From contig NZ_FMAR01000015.1 of the NCBI RefSeq assembly GCF_900094705.1, forward strand, positions 1 through 64,000: a stretch of DNA of 64,000 nucleotides. Direction: 5' to 3'. Within the stretch, counting starts at the first letter, position 1. Every line of letters starts with the position of its first letter. The notes beneath the pieces are model-generated. The model saw only the letters and a program-made list of their open reading frames with translations, searched no databases and was not told the origin of the DNA. The stretch comes from Chitinophaga costaii. GTDB lineage: Bacteria; Bacteroidota; Bacteroidia; Chitinophagales; Chitinophagaceae. Both the position numbers and the translations under genes were made by a program. Below, in pieces: positions 52,201-59,911 of the stretch.

Positions 52201-52712
52201 AGGCCTATAAAGGAAAAGCTACCTTTGCTATCTGCCGCCATGCCGGCTTTGCGGTTGTTAGCCTCCAGTACAACGGTGGCGCCGGGAATGGGCTGGCCCT
52301 CATCGTCCAGCACCGAACCCGTAATGCCCGGTATCGTGGTAGCGGCTGGCGTGGCCCCATTGGTCGCGCGTGCCGGCTCTTTTTTCTCTTTCTCTTTTTT
52401 TACTACGATGTACTTTTCCTTGATCACAAAGTCCAGCGGCTGATCTTTGAAAATGGCGGTAAGGGCCTCTTCCAGCGATGCATGGATGATGTCTACATTC
52501 ACTGGTACGGCCCTGGACATATCATTTTTAGTATACAGCACCCGCAAACCGCTTTGCTCACCCACGGTGTTGATGGCCGCTTCCAGCGTACTGTTTTTCA
52601 GATGCAGGGTAATGGTATTGCCTGGTTTCTGGGCATAGCTCCGGAGCATACTGCACAACAATAGTAGCAGCATAGCAGTCCTGCGAGCTTTGATGTGTTG
52701 AAATACATACAT
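49239..52712 (-). CDS. SusC/RagA family TonB-dependent transporter with STN domain
   Basis: The 1157-aa product has a signal peptide (RTAMLLLLLCSMLRSYAQKPG) and an STN domain (ITLHLKNSTLEAAINTVGEQSGLRVLYTKNDM, ~34-105). A Lys/Glu-rich linker (KKEKEKKEPARA) leads to a carboxypeptidase-like domain (GSVLDDEGQPIPGATVVLEA), the plug (LKDAAATAIYGAKSANGVLVVE) and the barrel ending FNREFTLNITLRFQ. It is the head of the uptake operon. The 226-bp gap to fecR (52713-52938) probably holds its own promoter, the target of the cognate ECF sigma factor. Confidence 0.95.
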   Translation of the reverse strand: MYVFQHIKARRTAMLLLLLCSMLRSYAQKPGNTITLHLKNSTLEAAINTVGEQSGLRVLYTKNDMSRAVPVNVDIIHASLEEALTAIFKDQPLDFVIKEKYIVVKKEKEKKEPARATNGATPAATTIPGITGSVLDDEGQPIPGATVVLEANNRKAGMAADSKGSFSFIGLAPGRLTLTASSVGYEKFTTQVEVKPETMVMKITLRKATNNMQDVVVNGIFSRPKENFTGAATSFTGEQLREISPTSVFTALKALDASFQMPQDNVNGSNPNVVPRVQLRGTNSIMQTDLKSEYGYISNPPLIIMDGFEVPIERLYDLDINRIARITILKDAAATAIYGAKSANGVLVVETIQPKPGESHFIYTTSLTTNIPDLSTYNLTNARQKLAFEEMAGVYKSRNYTDQRRLDQVHNLVAHNVQRGVNTYWLSQPLQTQFNNAHSLSLSTGVGKIVYQTTLSYAHDGGVMKGSNRNNLSGNVALRYVDRKFQLQTQFNIYSTRSNNSPYGDMSQYARFNPYWMPRDQHGRITKYLDIYPLGEVDGISTSLPNDYEPKVTNPLYNTTLHTIDSRRALNIGQNFWAEYNFTNSFKINGTFAYTSTTTNSDQFLPGSATDFFTVDDFSKRGYFRNANGSGTNYQGRLNMNYGKVMGRHTLYATAGLEMQENTSRSVAINVTGFPSERLSDLLFGLSYKDQKPQGSFDKQRNLSYIANASYAYDNRYLMDASFNRSGSSLYGADKRYGNVWAVGLGWNVHKERFMHLPQEINRLKVRASYGYTGSVNFPSYAGITTYRYDITGRYLDYVPANVLAMGNPDLTWQRTRKFNGGADIALFKERLNVSMNYYVETTDDLIMTNPSAPSTGFNSFYNNLGKSENKGYEISVTAFLLKKPQQQLYWSITTSWLRNQNKLLKITDVLKEQNNTALKEQTDSGYSKPVLQYKEGQSVSTLYAVRSRGIDPSTGNEIFLTKDGKQTYVWNKNDEVAIGDMQPKFNTTFNNHFQWKWLRLDFGLNITLGGYEYNNTLADKLENAVTTDNIDRRAMNDRWQKPGDVANYKGLVDVEGYPKINTSTVATSRFVRRKNSVELTGISLDPGKLLAKYITKYTNLAVNKLNNKAKDVIKSDMLDVRFTMNNLFTFYNIGRERGTAYPFNREFTLNITLRFQ

Positions 52713-52938
52713 ACAAAGTCAGCATTTTAATTTTTTAAATAAGAGCGTGTTAGGCCTCGTGCAAGGCGTGGCAGGTCTGGTCCGGGAAAACGCGTTTTTC
52801 CCGGCACGCCGTGCTATACATTGGTTGATAAACTATTGTAATTGGAAAAATTTAAGTAAGATGTTGGTTGATTTTTGATAAAACGTTTTCATATGATACA
52901 CTTGGCAAAAAATAACTGTTCCTCATTGAGCGGCTGCT

Positions 52939-54081
52939 TTACCGTGCTACTGTAATTACTTTTCCCTGCATACTAAAATGTACATGTTCAGTAGCTTCCA
53001 GCAGTTCCAGTACTTGCGATATTGGTACATCGCGGGGAATGGTGGCTACAAATTCCTCCTCAATCTTGTCTTTGAAAACTACGTCCACATTATACCACCG
53101 GGCTATCTGCCGCATAATAGGTTCCAGGCGCTCTCCGTTGTAGCTAAATAGTCCATCCTTCCAGGCCAGTGCGCTCTGCACATCTGCGTGCTGCACTAAT
53201 GTTACGGCACCGGCGTGCAAAATGGATTGCTGGCCGGGGTGCAGCAGTAGTGTATTGTTAGCAGTACTTACTTTTACGGCACCTTCCGTAAGCGTGGTTT
53301 TGGCGCTGGCCTCATCCTCATAGGCATTCACATTAAAGTGCGTACCCAGTACGGCTATTTCCATGTTATGCGCCGTTACGGTAAATGGTGCGCCGGCTTG
53401 TGGGGCTATTTCAAAATATGCCTCCCCGGTAATTTCTACGGATCGCTGGCCGTGAAAGGCCACGGGGTAGCGGATGGAGGAGGCGGCGTTGAGCCATACC
53501 CTGGAGCCATCGGGCAGTACTAACTGGTACTGGCGGGCGCGGGGCGTGGTTACGATGTTATAAGCGGTAGCCGTAGCCGGTCCTTCCGGTTTATAAATAA
53601 GTTGCCCGTTTTGATGCATTAACTGGGTATTGCCTTGCCGGGCCAGCGGGCCATTGGCCGCGCTGTCCAGCACAATTTGTTGCCCATTGGCCAGGGTTAG
53701 CACCGCGCCATTGTGGCCGGGGGGCAGGTTTGGCCGTTGGGCCACCACGGCCTGCCGGGTGGGCAGCAGCCATTGCTTGGCCGCATAGCCGGCCAGCAGC
53801 AATCCTGCCACCACTGCCGCTGCAGCCATCCACGACCGGCGTTGTTTTACCACCAGCGGCGGCGTAAGCAGGGGCTCCAGTTGGGCATAGAGGGCCTCCT
53901 TGTGAATGGTGGCCGGCATGTCCTGGGCCGTAGTGGCGGCCCATACCTGTTTTATGGCTTGCTGTAGTTCCGCATCATGCTCCCCTGCTTCCATAATAGA
54001 CAGCAGTTGCAGCCATTCTGCCGGCGTACATTCATGACGGGCATAACGCTGTACTAACTGTTCGATCTCGCTTTTTTCCAT
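52939..54081 (-). CDS. FecR-family anti-sigma factor
   Basis: The 380-aa product, from ATG 54081 (MEKSEIEQLVQRYARHECTPAEW), has the cytoplasmic anti-sigma part. One membrane span (WMAAAAVVAGLLLAGYAA, ~85-102) precedes the periplasmic FecR domain (RQYQLVLPDGSRVWLNAASSIRYPVAF, EITGEAYFEIAPQAGAPFTV, VLGTHFNVNAYEDE). A longer frame begins at 54135, but the added residues do not fit the family. It is the partner of the adjacent ECF gene and the STN-bearing SusC. Confidence 0.94.
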   Translation of the reverse strand: MEKSEIEQLVQRYARHECTPAEWLQLLSIMEAGEHDAELQQAIKQVWAATTAQDMPATIHKEALYAQLEPLLTPPLVVKQRRSWMAAAAVVAGLLLAGYAAKQWLLPTRQAVVAQRPNLPPGHNGAVLTLANGQQIVLDSAANGPLARQGNTQLMHQNGQLIYKPEGPATATAYNIVTTPRARQYQLVLPDGSRVWLNAASSIRYPVAFHGQRSVEITGEAYFEIAPQAGAPFTVTAHNMEIAVLGTHFNVNAYEDEASAKTTLTEGAVKVSTANNTLLLHPGQQSILHAGAVTLVQHADVQSALAWKDGLFSYNGERLEPIMRQIARWYNVDVVFKDKIEEEFVATIPRDVPISQVLELLEATEHVHFSMQGKVITVAR

Positions 54082-54174
54082 GGTGGTTTTAAAAAAAGTA
54101 AACAGGACATCAGGTAGACGTTGCACTAAGCGCATCGTACTGCCATTCTTAAAAAAAATTACAACAGGTTATAC

Positions 54175-54756
54175 TTAATGCGGATGCCGCAGCACAAACA
54201 GAAGCAACAACACCTCCGGGCCGGTGTGAGGTCCCATAAAACGGTAGAGGTGGCGCAATGTTTCCGACAGGTGATTCTTTACCGTACTCTTGGCCAGGCC
54301 CATTTCTGCTGCAATCTCGTCGTGGCTCAGCCCCTGTTGCTTGCTCAGGCGAAACACCTGCTGCTTTTGGGGCGATAACTCGGCTAGGGCTATATTTATT
54401 AAATGCTGTAATTCTTTAAGGTGCAGGGGGGCTTCCGGCTTGTCGGAGAGGGTCTCCTGCCGGGCAATGTGTTCGCGCAAACGGGTTTCCCGGTTCAGGG
54501 TACGCAGGTAATCCATGACACGGTTATGCGCCATGGAGAAAATATAACTTTCCAGGTTCAGCACCTGCGCCAGGCCCTCCCGGCGCAGCCATACTTTAAG
54601 AAATACTTCCTGTACAATGTCTTCTGTAACGGATTCCAGTTTGCAAAGCTTAAAAACAAAAGCGGCGAGGCGGTCGAAGTAAATATCATATAAGGCCTTG
54701 AATGCCGCGGTGTCTCCGGCGCTAAGCCGTTGCCCGATCGCTTGTTCATCATTCAT
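54175..54756 (-). CDS. ECF-type RNA polymerase sigma factor of the third SusCD locus
   Basis: The 193-aa product, from ATG 54756 (MNDEQAIGQRLSAGDTAAF), has region 2 (FKALYDIYFDRLAAFVFKL, SVTEDIVQEVFLKVWLRRE) and region 4 (LSPQKQQVFRLSKQQGLSHDEIAAEMGLAKSTVKNHLSETL). It ends in a hydrophobic stretch, EVLLLLFVLRHPH, as many of these sigma factors do. A longer start at 54768 adds only four residues. It should drive the SusCD-metalloprotease operon when released by FecR. Confidence 0.94.
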   Translation of the reverse strand: MNDEQAIGQRLSAGDTAAFKALYDIYFDRLAAFVFKLCKLESVTEDIVQEVFLKVWLRREGLAQVLNLESYIFSMAHNRVMDYLRTLNRETRLREHIARQETLSDKPEAPLHLKELQHLINIALAELSPQKQQVFRLSKQQGLSHDEIAAEMGLAKSTVKNHLSETLRHLYRFMGPHTGPEVLLLLFVLRHPH

Positions 54757-55039
54757 GGCGCATGACAAGTTGGTTGATAATGTCCGAAAAGTACGAAATG
54801 CTTTTAAAATTGAAATGGTGCGCAGGAAATTTAATGCGATTAAGGGGCTGAACCACTGATTATTGCCCGCAGGAGGTCAGGTGTAAGAAAACAATACTCG
54901 CCCGGAAAATGTAATATAAACAGGCCAACTACCTTGCCCGCTTATTTTTGTTTGGAGGAATATCGTAAAATGTATCTGCCCTGCTTTATCTTAGCACCCA
55001 CGGACTCCACGCACCGACATGGAAATTAAAATAGGTTTT

Positions 55040-55861
55040 ATGAAAAAAATATGCTTCCTGCTTTTGCTTTTAACGGCTTTCTCCGCCCAGGCACAACAAA
55101 CATTTTCCACGCAAAAAAATATTCGTTACTATCCCGATGCGCTGTACCGTAATGATCCCTACCGGGAGGAACGCTGCACGCTGGATATATACCATCCCGA
55201 TTCGGCCAAGAATACTCCTGTTATCATTTGGTTTCACGGCGGGAGCATGACCGGCGGACATAAGGAAATTCCCGACGCCCTGCTCGGCAAAGGATATACC
55301 ATTGTGGGCGTAGGCTACCGGCTTTCTCCCCACGTGAAAGCACCCACCTATATTGAAGATGCGGCTGCGGCCATTGCCTGGGTGTTCAAGCATATCCGTG
55401 AATATGGCGGTAATCCCGACCTGATCTTCCTTTCCGGCCACTCCGCTGGCGGCTACCTGGATCTGATGGTGGGGCTGGACAAACACTACCTGGCCAAATA
55501 TGATATTGATGCTAACCGGGTAGCTGGCCTCATTCCTTTTAGCCCACAGGCCATTACCCATTTCACCGTGCGCGCGGAGCGGGGCATCCGGGATACACAG
55601 CCCATTATCGATAGCCTGGCCCCACTTTTCCACGTGCGTGGCGATTTGCCACCCTTGCTGCTCATTACCGGCGACCGCGAAATGGAGATGCTGGGCCGAT
55701 ATGAAGAAAATGCCTACCTGCTGCGCATGATGAAGCTAAATGGTAGCAAAACGTCGCGGCTATACGAATTGCAGGGTTTTGACCACGGCGGCATGGCAAC
55801 GCCAGCTTTCCCCCTGTTGCTACGCGAAGTAGCGGCCATCACTAAAAAAAGATCCTTGTAG
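55040..55861 (+). CDS. Secreted alpha/beta hydrolase, esterase/lipase-like
   Basis: The 273-aa product (ATG 55040) has a signal peptide (MKKICFLLLLLTAFSAQAQQ), an oxyanion motif PVIIWFHGGSMTGG (HGG, ~61-74) and the nucleophile elbow FLSGHSAGGYLDL (GHSAG, ~137). A Gly/Asp strand (LLLITGDREMEML) and the catalytic His in GFDHGGMA (~252) follow. It belongs to the BD-FAE/hormone-sensitive-lipase-like esterase group. The substrate is unknown; a carbohydrate ester is plausible. An ATG at 55019 would add seven residues and spoil the signal peptide. Confidence 0.92.
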   Translation: MKKICFLLLLLTAFSAQAQQTFSTQKNIRYYPDALYRNDPYREERCTLDIYHPDSAKNTPVIIWFHGGSMTGGHKEIPDALLGKGYTIVGVGYRLSPHVKAPTYIEDAAAAIAWVFKHIREYGGNPDLIFLSGHSAGGYLDLMVGLDKHYLAKYDIDANRVAGLIPFSPQAITHFTVRAERGIRDTQPIIDSLAPLFHVRGDLPPLLLITGDREMEMLGRYEENAYLLRMMKLNGSKTSRLYELQGFDHGGMATPAFPLLLREVAAITKKRSL

Positions 55862-55891
55862 CAAATGTGCTCATGGCTCAATAACCTGTTG

Positions 55892-55899
55892 TATTTTTG
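55892..55899 (+). promoter_or_regulatory. -7 box of the YbjQ gene
   Basis: TATTTTTG, an exact TAnnTTTG match, 17 bp before the ATG at 55917. No good -33 box is seen, so the leader would be very short. Confidence 0.4.
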
Positions 55900-55916
55900 A
55901 CGAAAACACTACGATC

Positions 55917-56246
55917 ATGGATCACAATCTTATTACTACCAGCATTGAATTACAAGGTTACCGCGTTACCCAGCAACACGGCGTGGTACGAGGCATCACC
56001 GTACGCTCCCGCAGTGTATTGGGCAATATGGCCGGCGGCTTCCAGTCTATTTTCGGAGGCAAACTTTCGATTTATGTGCAGCTATGCGAAAAGGCCAGGG
56101 CAGAAGCTTTTGAACTAATGGTACGTCACGCCGAAGAGCAGGGGGCTAATGCCATCATCAACATGCGCTACGATGCCAATGAAGTGATGAACGGCATTAC
56201 TGAAGTACTGGCCTATGGCACGGCAGTAACCGTTTCCCGCATATAA
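55917..56246 (+). CDS. ybjQ: YbjQ family (DUF74) protein
   Basis: The 109-aa product shows the family pattern ITTSIELQGYRVTQQHGVVRGITVRSRSVLGN (~5-36), then the helical AFELMVRHAEEQGANAIINMRYDAN (~68-92) and VLAYGTAVTV. YbjQ proteins form pentamers and are often labelled heavy-metal-binding on weak evidence. No cysteine metal site is visible; the single Cys (~59) lies in a helix. Function unknown. It is followed by a strong terminator. Confidence 0.93.
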   Translation: MDHNLITTSIELQGYRVTQQHGVVRGITVRSRSVLGNMAGGFQSIFGGKLSIYVQLCEKARAEAFELMVRHAEEQGANAIINMRYDANEVMNGITEVLAYGTAVTVSRI

Positions 56247-56270
56247 CATTTTTCGCCACTGCTATGGCAA

Positions 56271-56298
56271 GCGGCCCTTCCTAAGGGCCGCCGTTTTT
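56271..56298 (+). terminator. Intrinsic terminator after ybjQ
   Basis: GCGGCCCTT (56271-56279), loop CCT, AAGGGCCGC (56283-56291), then CGTTTTT. Perfect 9-bp stem 25 bp after the stop codon. Confidence 0.9.
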
Positions 56299-56408
56299 AT
56301 ACCGGCAACACCACTTCCTGTTAATATCCCATAAAAAATGCCAGCATGCTAAATTATTAGGTGCCGGAACAATTTTTATTTGTAACACCAATCCCCTAAA
56401 ACGCACAA

Positions 56409-57278
56409 ATGCCGGCCAAGTTAAAGACATGTTTTTTCATAGGGCTATTCCTGCCGCAGTTCCTTTTCGCTCAAAGCGATTCGCTCACCCTGCACCTCTG
56501 GCCGCAGGGAGCGCCTGGTTTTGAAGCCCGTGCCAACGAGCCGGAGAAAGGAGATGTATACATTAGCAATATTCACAATCCTTCCATCACCGTGTATTTT
56601 CCGCCAAAGGAAAAGGCCAACGGCGCTGCCGTGGTGATCTGCCCGGGCGGCGGCCACCATATGCTGGTCATCAATTCGGAAGGGAGAGATCCTGCGCGGT
56701 ATTTTAATAACCTGGGTGTTACGGCCATCGTGCTAAAATACCGGCTGGCCCGCGATACCAATTCGCCCTACCAGATAGCCGTACACGCCAAACAGGACGC
56801 CCTCCGCGCCATGCGACTGGTGCGCAGTAAGGCAGCGCAATGGCATATTGATCCCAACCGTATTGGGCTCATGGGTTTCTCTGCCGGTGGGGAAGTAACC
56901 AATATGGCGGCATTTCAGGATTATCAAAGCCAGCCTGCTGCTACCGACCCGGTAGACAGGCTTCCGGCCAAACCAGCCTTTATTATTTTGGTGTATCCAG
57001 GCCCTTTAGGAGTACCTGATAGCATTCCGCCAGATGCGCCCCCGGCCTTCCTGGTGGCGGCCAATGAAGATGTTTGCTGCTCACCGCCCATCATACAATT
57101 GCTGCTGGCCTATCGCAAAGCCGGCGTGCCGGTGGAGGCCCACGTATATGCAAAAGGCAACCATGCCTTTAACATGGGCTACCATGCCGTGTTCCAGTCT
57201 ATAAGGGCATGGCCGCAACGGCTTACCGACTGGTTAACAGACTATCACTTTTTTACTTCCGCTCCCAGTATAAAGTAG
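56409..57278 (+). CDS. Secreted alpha/beta hydrolase, acetyl-xylan-esterase-like
   Basis: The 289-aa product has a signal peptide (FFIGLFLPQFLFAQSDS) and the LHLWPQGAPGFEAR opening seen in acetyl esterases of this group. VVICPGGGHHMLVINSEG (~77-94) carries the PGGG oxyanion loop, and the nucleophile is in GLMGFSAGGEVTNMAA (GFSAGG, ~157). A catalytic Asp in ANEDVCCS and His in KGNHAFNMGYH (~255) follow. It probably deacetylates plant oligosaccharides. It stands 160 bp after ybjQ and is not visibly linked to a Sus locus. Confidence 0.92.
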   Translation: MPAKLKTCFFIGLFLPQFLFAQSDSLTLHLWPQGAPGFEARANEPEKGDVYISNIHNPSITVYFPPKEKANGAAVVICPGGGHHMLVINSEGRDPARYFNNLGVTAIVLKYRLARDTNSPYQIAVHAKQDALRAMRLVRSKAAQWHIDPNRIGLMGFSAGGEVTNMAAFQDYQSQPAATDPVDRLPAKPAFIILVYPGPLGVPDSIPPDAPPAFLVAANEDVCCSPPIIQLLLAYRKAGVPVEAHVYAKGNHAFNMGYHAVFQSIRAWPQRLTDWLTDYHFFTSAPSIK

Positions 57279-57376
57279 GTGCAACGCCAAGTTATAAATA
57301 GGAAAGGGGCATAGGCCCTGTATGCTGCAAGACAAGCGTATGGCGGTGTTATAACATTATAGCTGTAAGGGTATTA

Positions 57377-57822
57377 TTACGCCGTATTTTTTACGGTGAG
57401 CATTTCCTCCAAAAGCAAAACGATCTTTTTGCGGGCAGGGCCTTGTATAGGTAAACCTTGCCGGGCCATGTGCTGCAATTTCAACAAGGCTTTAAATTCC
57501 GGCAGGTTACCGAAATGCTGCGGTAACAACTCCGGAAGAAACAACACCACAATGGATTTCCCCACTTTGTTTTCCGGGCAATGCAGGTATTTGTCTTCAT
57601 GGCGAAGGTATGGGGCAGGTTAACCCCAAAAATATACACATCGCCCGCCTTAAAGCTACTTACGAAATCGCCGATCAGGCAGGTGCCGGCGCTTTTTTTA
57701 ATGAGTAACAGTTCCTGCTCCGGGTGGTAATGCCAGGCACTGGGCATCTCCGGGCCTACGTCTTTGTGTACGTTCAAAGAATTTTCTGGGGTGGGGATGA
57801 CCTTTTTTAAAATTGCTTTCAT
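57377..57822 (-). pseudogene. AraC-family regulator remnant, frameshifted and truncated
   Basis: The first frame (57822 leftward) reads MKAILKKVIPTPENSLNVHKDV, then WHYHPEQELLLIKKSAGTCLIGD and FKAGDVYIFGVNLPHTF. This is the cupin sensor domain of Bacteroidota AraC regulators. Near 57605-57612 one base is lost or gained; the match resumes in another frame as HEDKYLHCPENKVGKSIVVLFLPELLPQHFG and ends at 57377. The remaining ~150 residues, including the DNA-binding AraC domain, are absent. It cannot encode a working regulator. Confidence 0.8.
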
Positions 57823-58022
57823 ATTGTGGAGCAGATGACCGCAGGTAATGATGGCTTAATGGAATTACAGCTATAAGTACGGTGGCTATCGATAATATAA
57901 ATAAAAAATATACGTTTTTCACCTAGTGAGAAAATCCACCTCCGCCACTCTTTCCGAGCAGGCAGCACCAATCGCCGCCACCACCACATGCCCCGCGCAA
58001 TACAGGCAGCCCGCCACCAAAT

Positions 58023-58056
58023 GAAAAAAGCCATCCACATAACGGACGGCTTTTTG
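58023..58056 (-). terminator. Intrinsic terminator after the unknown membrane-protein gene
   Basis: AAAAAGCCATCC and GGACGGCTTTTT pair around a 7-base loop (one G-T wobble). On the minus strand it follows the 58078 stop by about 20 bp and ends in a T tract. Confidence 0.8.
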
Positions 58057-58077
58057 TAAAAAAGTATATAACGGTAG

Positions 58078-58833
58078 TTATTTTTTTATTGATTTCTTCT
58101 TGAGTTTATGAGCAGTAGTAGTATCAAAAAACAAACTCTCTTTAAAGAAAATAGGCGAAGAAGGTATCACCTGGCTACTATCTACGCCTGGTAACCTAGT
58201 TTTATTGCCAGTAGGACTAATGCTCTGGCTGGTTTGCTTAATTTCCTTTGCCATAAGTTTATTTTCAACTAAGTTACTAAAATTTACAATGTCTACTTTC
58301 TGAATTTTTTCAGTTTTCATGGATAATTGAAAACCAATACATAATAAATAAGGGCCACAGGCTAACAAAGCGAAGATAAGCGCCCGGTAATAGAACAGTT
58401 TTTTCCGTTCCATAATATAAAAATTCGTACGGACCGCCAGTTCTAATTCCTCAATATAAGATGCCTTCACTAAAATATCCACTTCGGTGGGAGTACGGAT
58501 ACCATCTTCGTAATTGAGCCGGTAAGTTTCGTAATAGCGCCGGGGTTCCCGCTGGTAGGCTACTTCCACGGGAATTAGCAAGCGGATGGTATTAAAAGCA
58601 GATACCAGGAATAACAGGCTGAAGCCGTAAAATAATACATGTTCCAGCCAATAACACTTTGCTTCCTCAAAAAAAAGCGTTTGCGCAATTGGTATCACAA
58701 AAATGGTAAATGTAGAATATAAAACAAGAATATTAGTAAACTTGTCTGTTTGTTTCTGATATGCATTAGAGTACTGTTCCAGCCTTTTCTCATTGATCTC
58801 GATGATATAATCAAGGTTATAAAACGACCCCAT
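58078..58833 (-). CDS. Membrane protein of unknown function
   Basis: I do not recognise the family. The 251-aa product has a basic/acidic N-terminal helix, then hydrophobic segments at ~33-50 (ILVLYSTFTIFVIPIAQTL), ~65-85 (VLFYGFSLLFLVSAFNTI) and ~150-168 (ALIFALLACGPYLLCIGF). A Lys/Ser-rich C-terminal tail (~175-251) ends KKKSIKK. It looks like an inner-membrane protein with a soluble tail. It has its own terminator and no operon partners. Confidence 0.8.
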   Translation of the reverse strand: MGSFYNLDYIIEINEKRLEQYSNAYQKQTDKFTNILVLYSTFTIFVIPIAQTLFFEEAKCYWLEHVLFYGFSLLFLVSAFNTIRLLIPVEVAYQREPRRYYETYRLNYEDGIRTPTEVDILVKASYIEELELAVRTNFYIMERKKLFYYRALIFALLACGPYLLCIGFQLSMKTEKIQKVDIVNFSNLVENKLMAKEIKQTSQSISPTGNKTRLPGVDSSQVIPSSPIFFKESLFFDTTTAHKLKKKSIKK

Positions 58834-58982
58834 AGACAGATACTTGTTTGGTTAACTAACTAAACGAATATACATCTTCAGCAATAAGCTATCACCTGTT
58901 GCATCCTCATTAACAAAAAATAAAGATTTGGGCGGGGGCCTTGTAACCGGCGTGGCACAACTTCAAAAACGTCTGAGAAAAA

Positions 58983-59405
58983 CTATTCCCCCCATACCGT
59001 TATAATCAATTCCCTGGGCCCGCCATGGTTGCGGTGTTCACACAGGTAAATGCCTTGCCAGGTGCCCAGCCCCAGGCGGCCCTGTACAATGGGTATTAAT
59101 ACCGAACTGCCTAGCAGTGCAGCCTTCAAGTGGGCGGGCATGTCGTCCGGCCCTTCATCATCATGTAAATATTGTGGATCGTTCTCTGGCACGGTTTTGT
59201 TGAAATACATTTCGAAGTCCTTTCGCACCGTAGGATCTGCATTTTCATTAATGGTGAGCGATGCAGATGTGTGCCGGATAAATACCTGGCACATCCCGGA
59301 TTGGATATCGGTATACTGCAACAACACCTGCCGCACTTCCTGGGTAATGAGGTGAAAGCCCCGGCACTTTGCCGGAAGTCTTATGCCTTGTTGATGTATT
59401 TTCAT
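58983..59405 (-). CDS. yjbQ: YjbQ family (UPF0047) protein
   Basis: The 140-aa product, from ATG 59405 (MKIHQQGIRLPAKCRGFHLIT), matches the YjbQ family. It shows CQVFIRHTSASLTINENADPTVRKDFE (~38-64), HDDEGPDDMPAHLKAALLGSS (~80-100) and GTWQGIYLCEHRNHGGPRELIITV (~112-135), with the conserved His/Asp/Glu metal-site residues. Some members show weak thiamine-phosphate-synthase-like activity; the physiological role is unsettled. A frame from 59420 would add five residues. The start codon lies at the foot of a large inverted repeat. Confidence 0.94.
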   Translation of the reverse strand: MKIHQQGIRLPAKCRGFHLITQEVRQVLLQYTDIQSGMCQVFIRHTSASLTINENADPTVRKDFEMYFNKTVPENDPQYLHDDEGPDDMPAHLKAALLGSSVLIPIVQGRLGLGTWQGIYLCEHRNHGGPRELIITVWGE

Positions 59406-59458
59406 ACCGTTAAAATACAAAAGTCTCCCTGATGGTGAGGGAAGACTTTTAACGGTAT
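59404..59458. promoter_or_regulatory. Extended hairpin overlapping the yjbQ start
   Basis: Two nested inverted repeats: ATACCGTTA (59404-59412) with TAACGGTAT (59450-59458), and AAAAGTCTCCCT (59419-59430) with AGGGAAGACTTTT (59438-59450, one bulge). In a yjbQ transcript starting upstream, the outer stem would bury the ATG (complement of 59403-59405). It may be a regulatory leader or merely a divergent terminator-like element. Confidence 0.5.
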
Positions 59459-59512
59459 CTAACTATATATTATTAATTTTTATAATGTTTTATAATAAAT
59501 GCCTCCTTTAGA

Positions 59513-59752
59513 ATGTTTAAACTGAAAAAATGGCTGCAACTTTTATTCATGGCCGGTGTAGTGCCCACGTTGCTTGTGATGTTTATAGCGAAAATGCATT
59601 TGAAACCATTCCGTTATCCTGCTCCGAAATCACCTGCCCCGGCAGGAACGGTGCAAACAGATAGTAGCCGGACCCGTACAGCCGCTGAGCGCAACCGGAT
59701 AGGACTCAAGCTAATACCATTCTTCCATCCATTACCAAATCAGCTCCTGTAA
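59513..59752 (+). CDS. Small membrane protein, possibly truncated
   Basis: The 79-aa frame starts MFKLKKWLQLLFMAGVVPTLLVMFIAKM, a clear single membrane helix with a positive N-terminus, then a Pro/Lys/Thr-rich soluble part. The last ~15 residues are read from DNA that on the other strand is the decayed SDR end (59706-59888). The natural C-terminus may therefore have been lost. Function unknown. Confidence 0.5.
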   Translation: MFKLKKWLQLLFMAGVVPTLLVMFIAKMHLKPFRYPAPKSPAPAGTVQTDSSRTRTAAERNRIGLKLIPFFHPLPNQLL

Positions 59753-59888
59753 TATAACTGGCAGCATCATCTGCGAGAAAGACTATCATCTTGGCTACCT
59801 CACCCGCACTGCCAACGGGTTTCAGCGGCGACTGCTCCGTGAGCGCTGCGCTGGGTACATTGGTATAACTTAGATACTGGTATATCAA
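59706..59888 (-). pseudogene. C-terminal remnant of a short-chain dehydrogenase
   Basis: Sixty codons read SYTNVPSAALTEQSPLKPVGSAGEVAKMIVFLADDAASYITGADLVMDG. This is the characteristic last third of classical SDR enzymes (PLKPVGSAGEVA..VFLASD.ASYITG..L.VDGG). The Rossmann GxxxGxG start and YxxxK site are missing and the upstream DNA holds another decayed gene. The terminal VDGG is changed to MDGRMVLA. It is a gene fragment, not a functional enzyme. Confidence 0.85.
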
Positions 59889-59911
59889 GGTATCTCAACT
59901 TACCATCATAG

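Noticed and set aside
57919..58022. Short minus-strand reading LVAGCLYCAGHVVVAAIGAAC..VDFLTR
   Set aside because: It looks like a possible gene tail, but it has no start or partner and I cannot assign a family.
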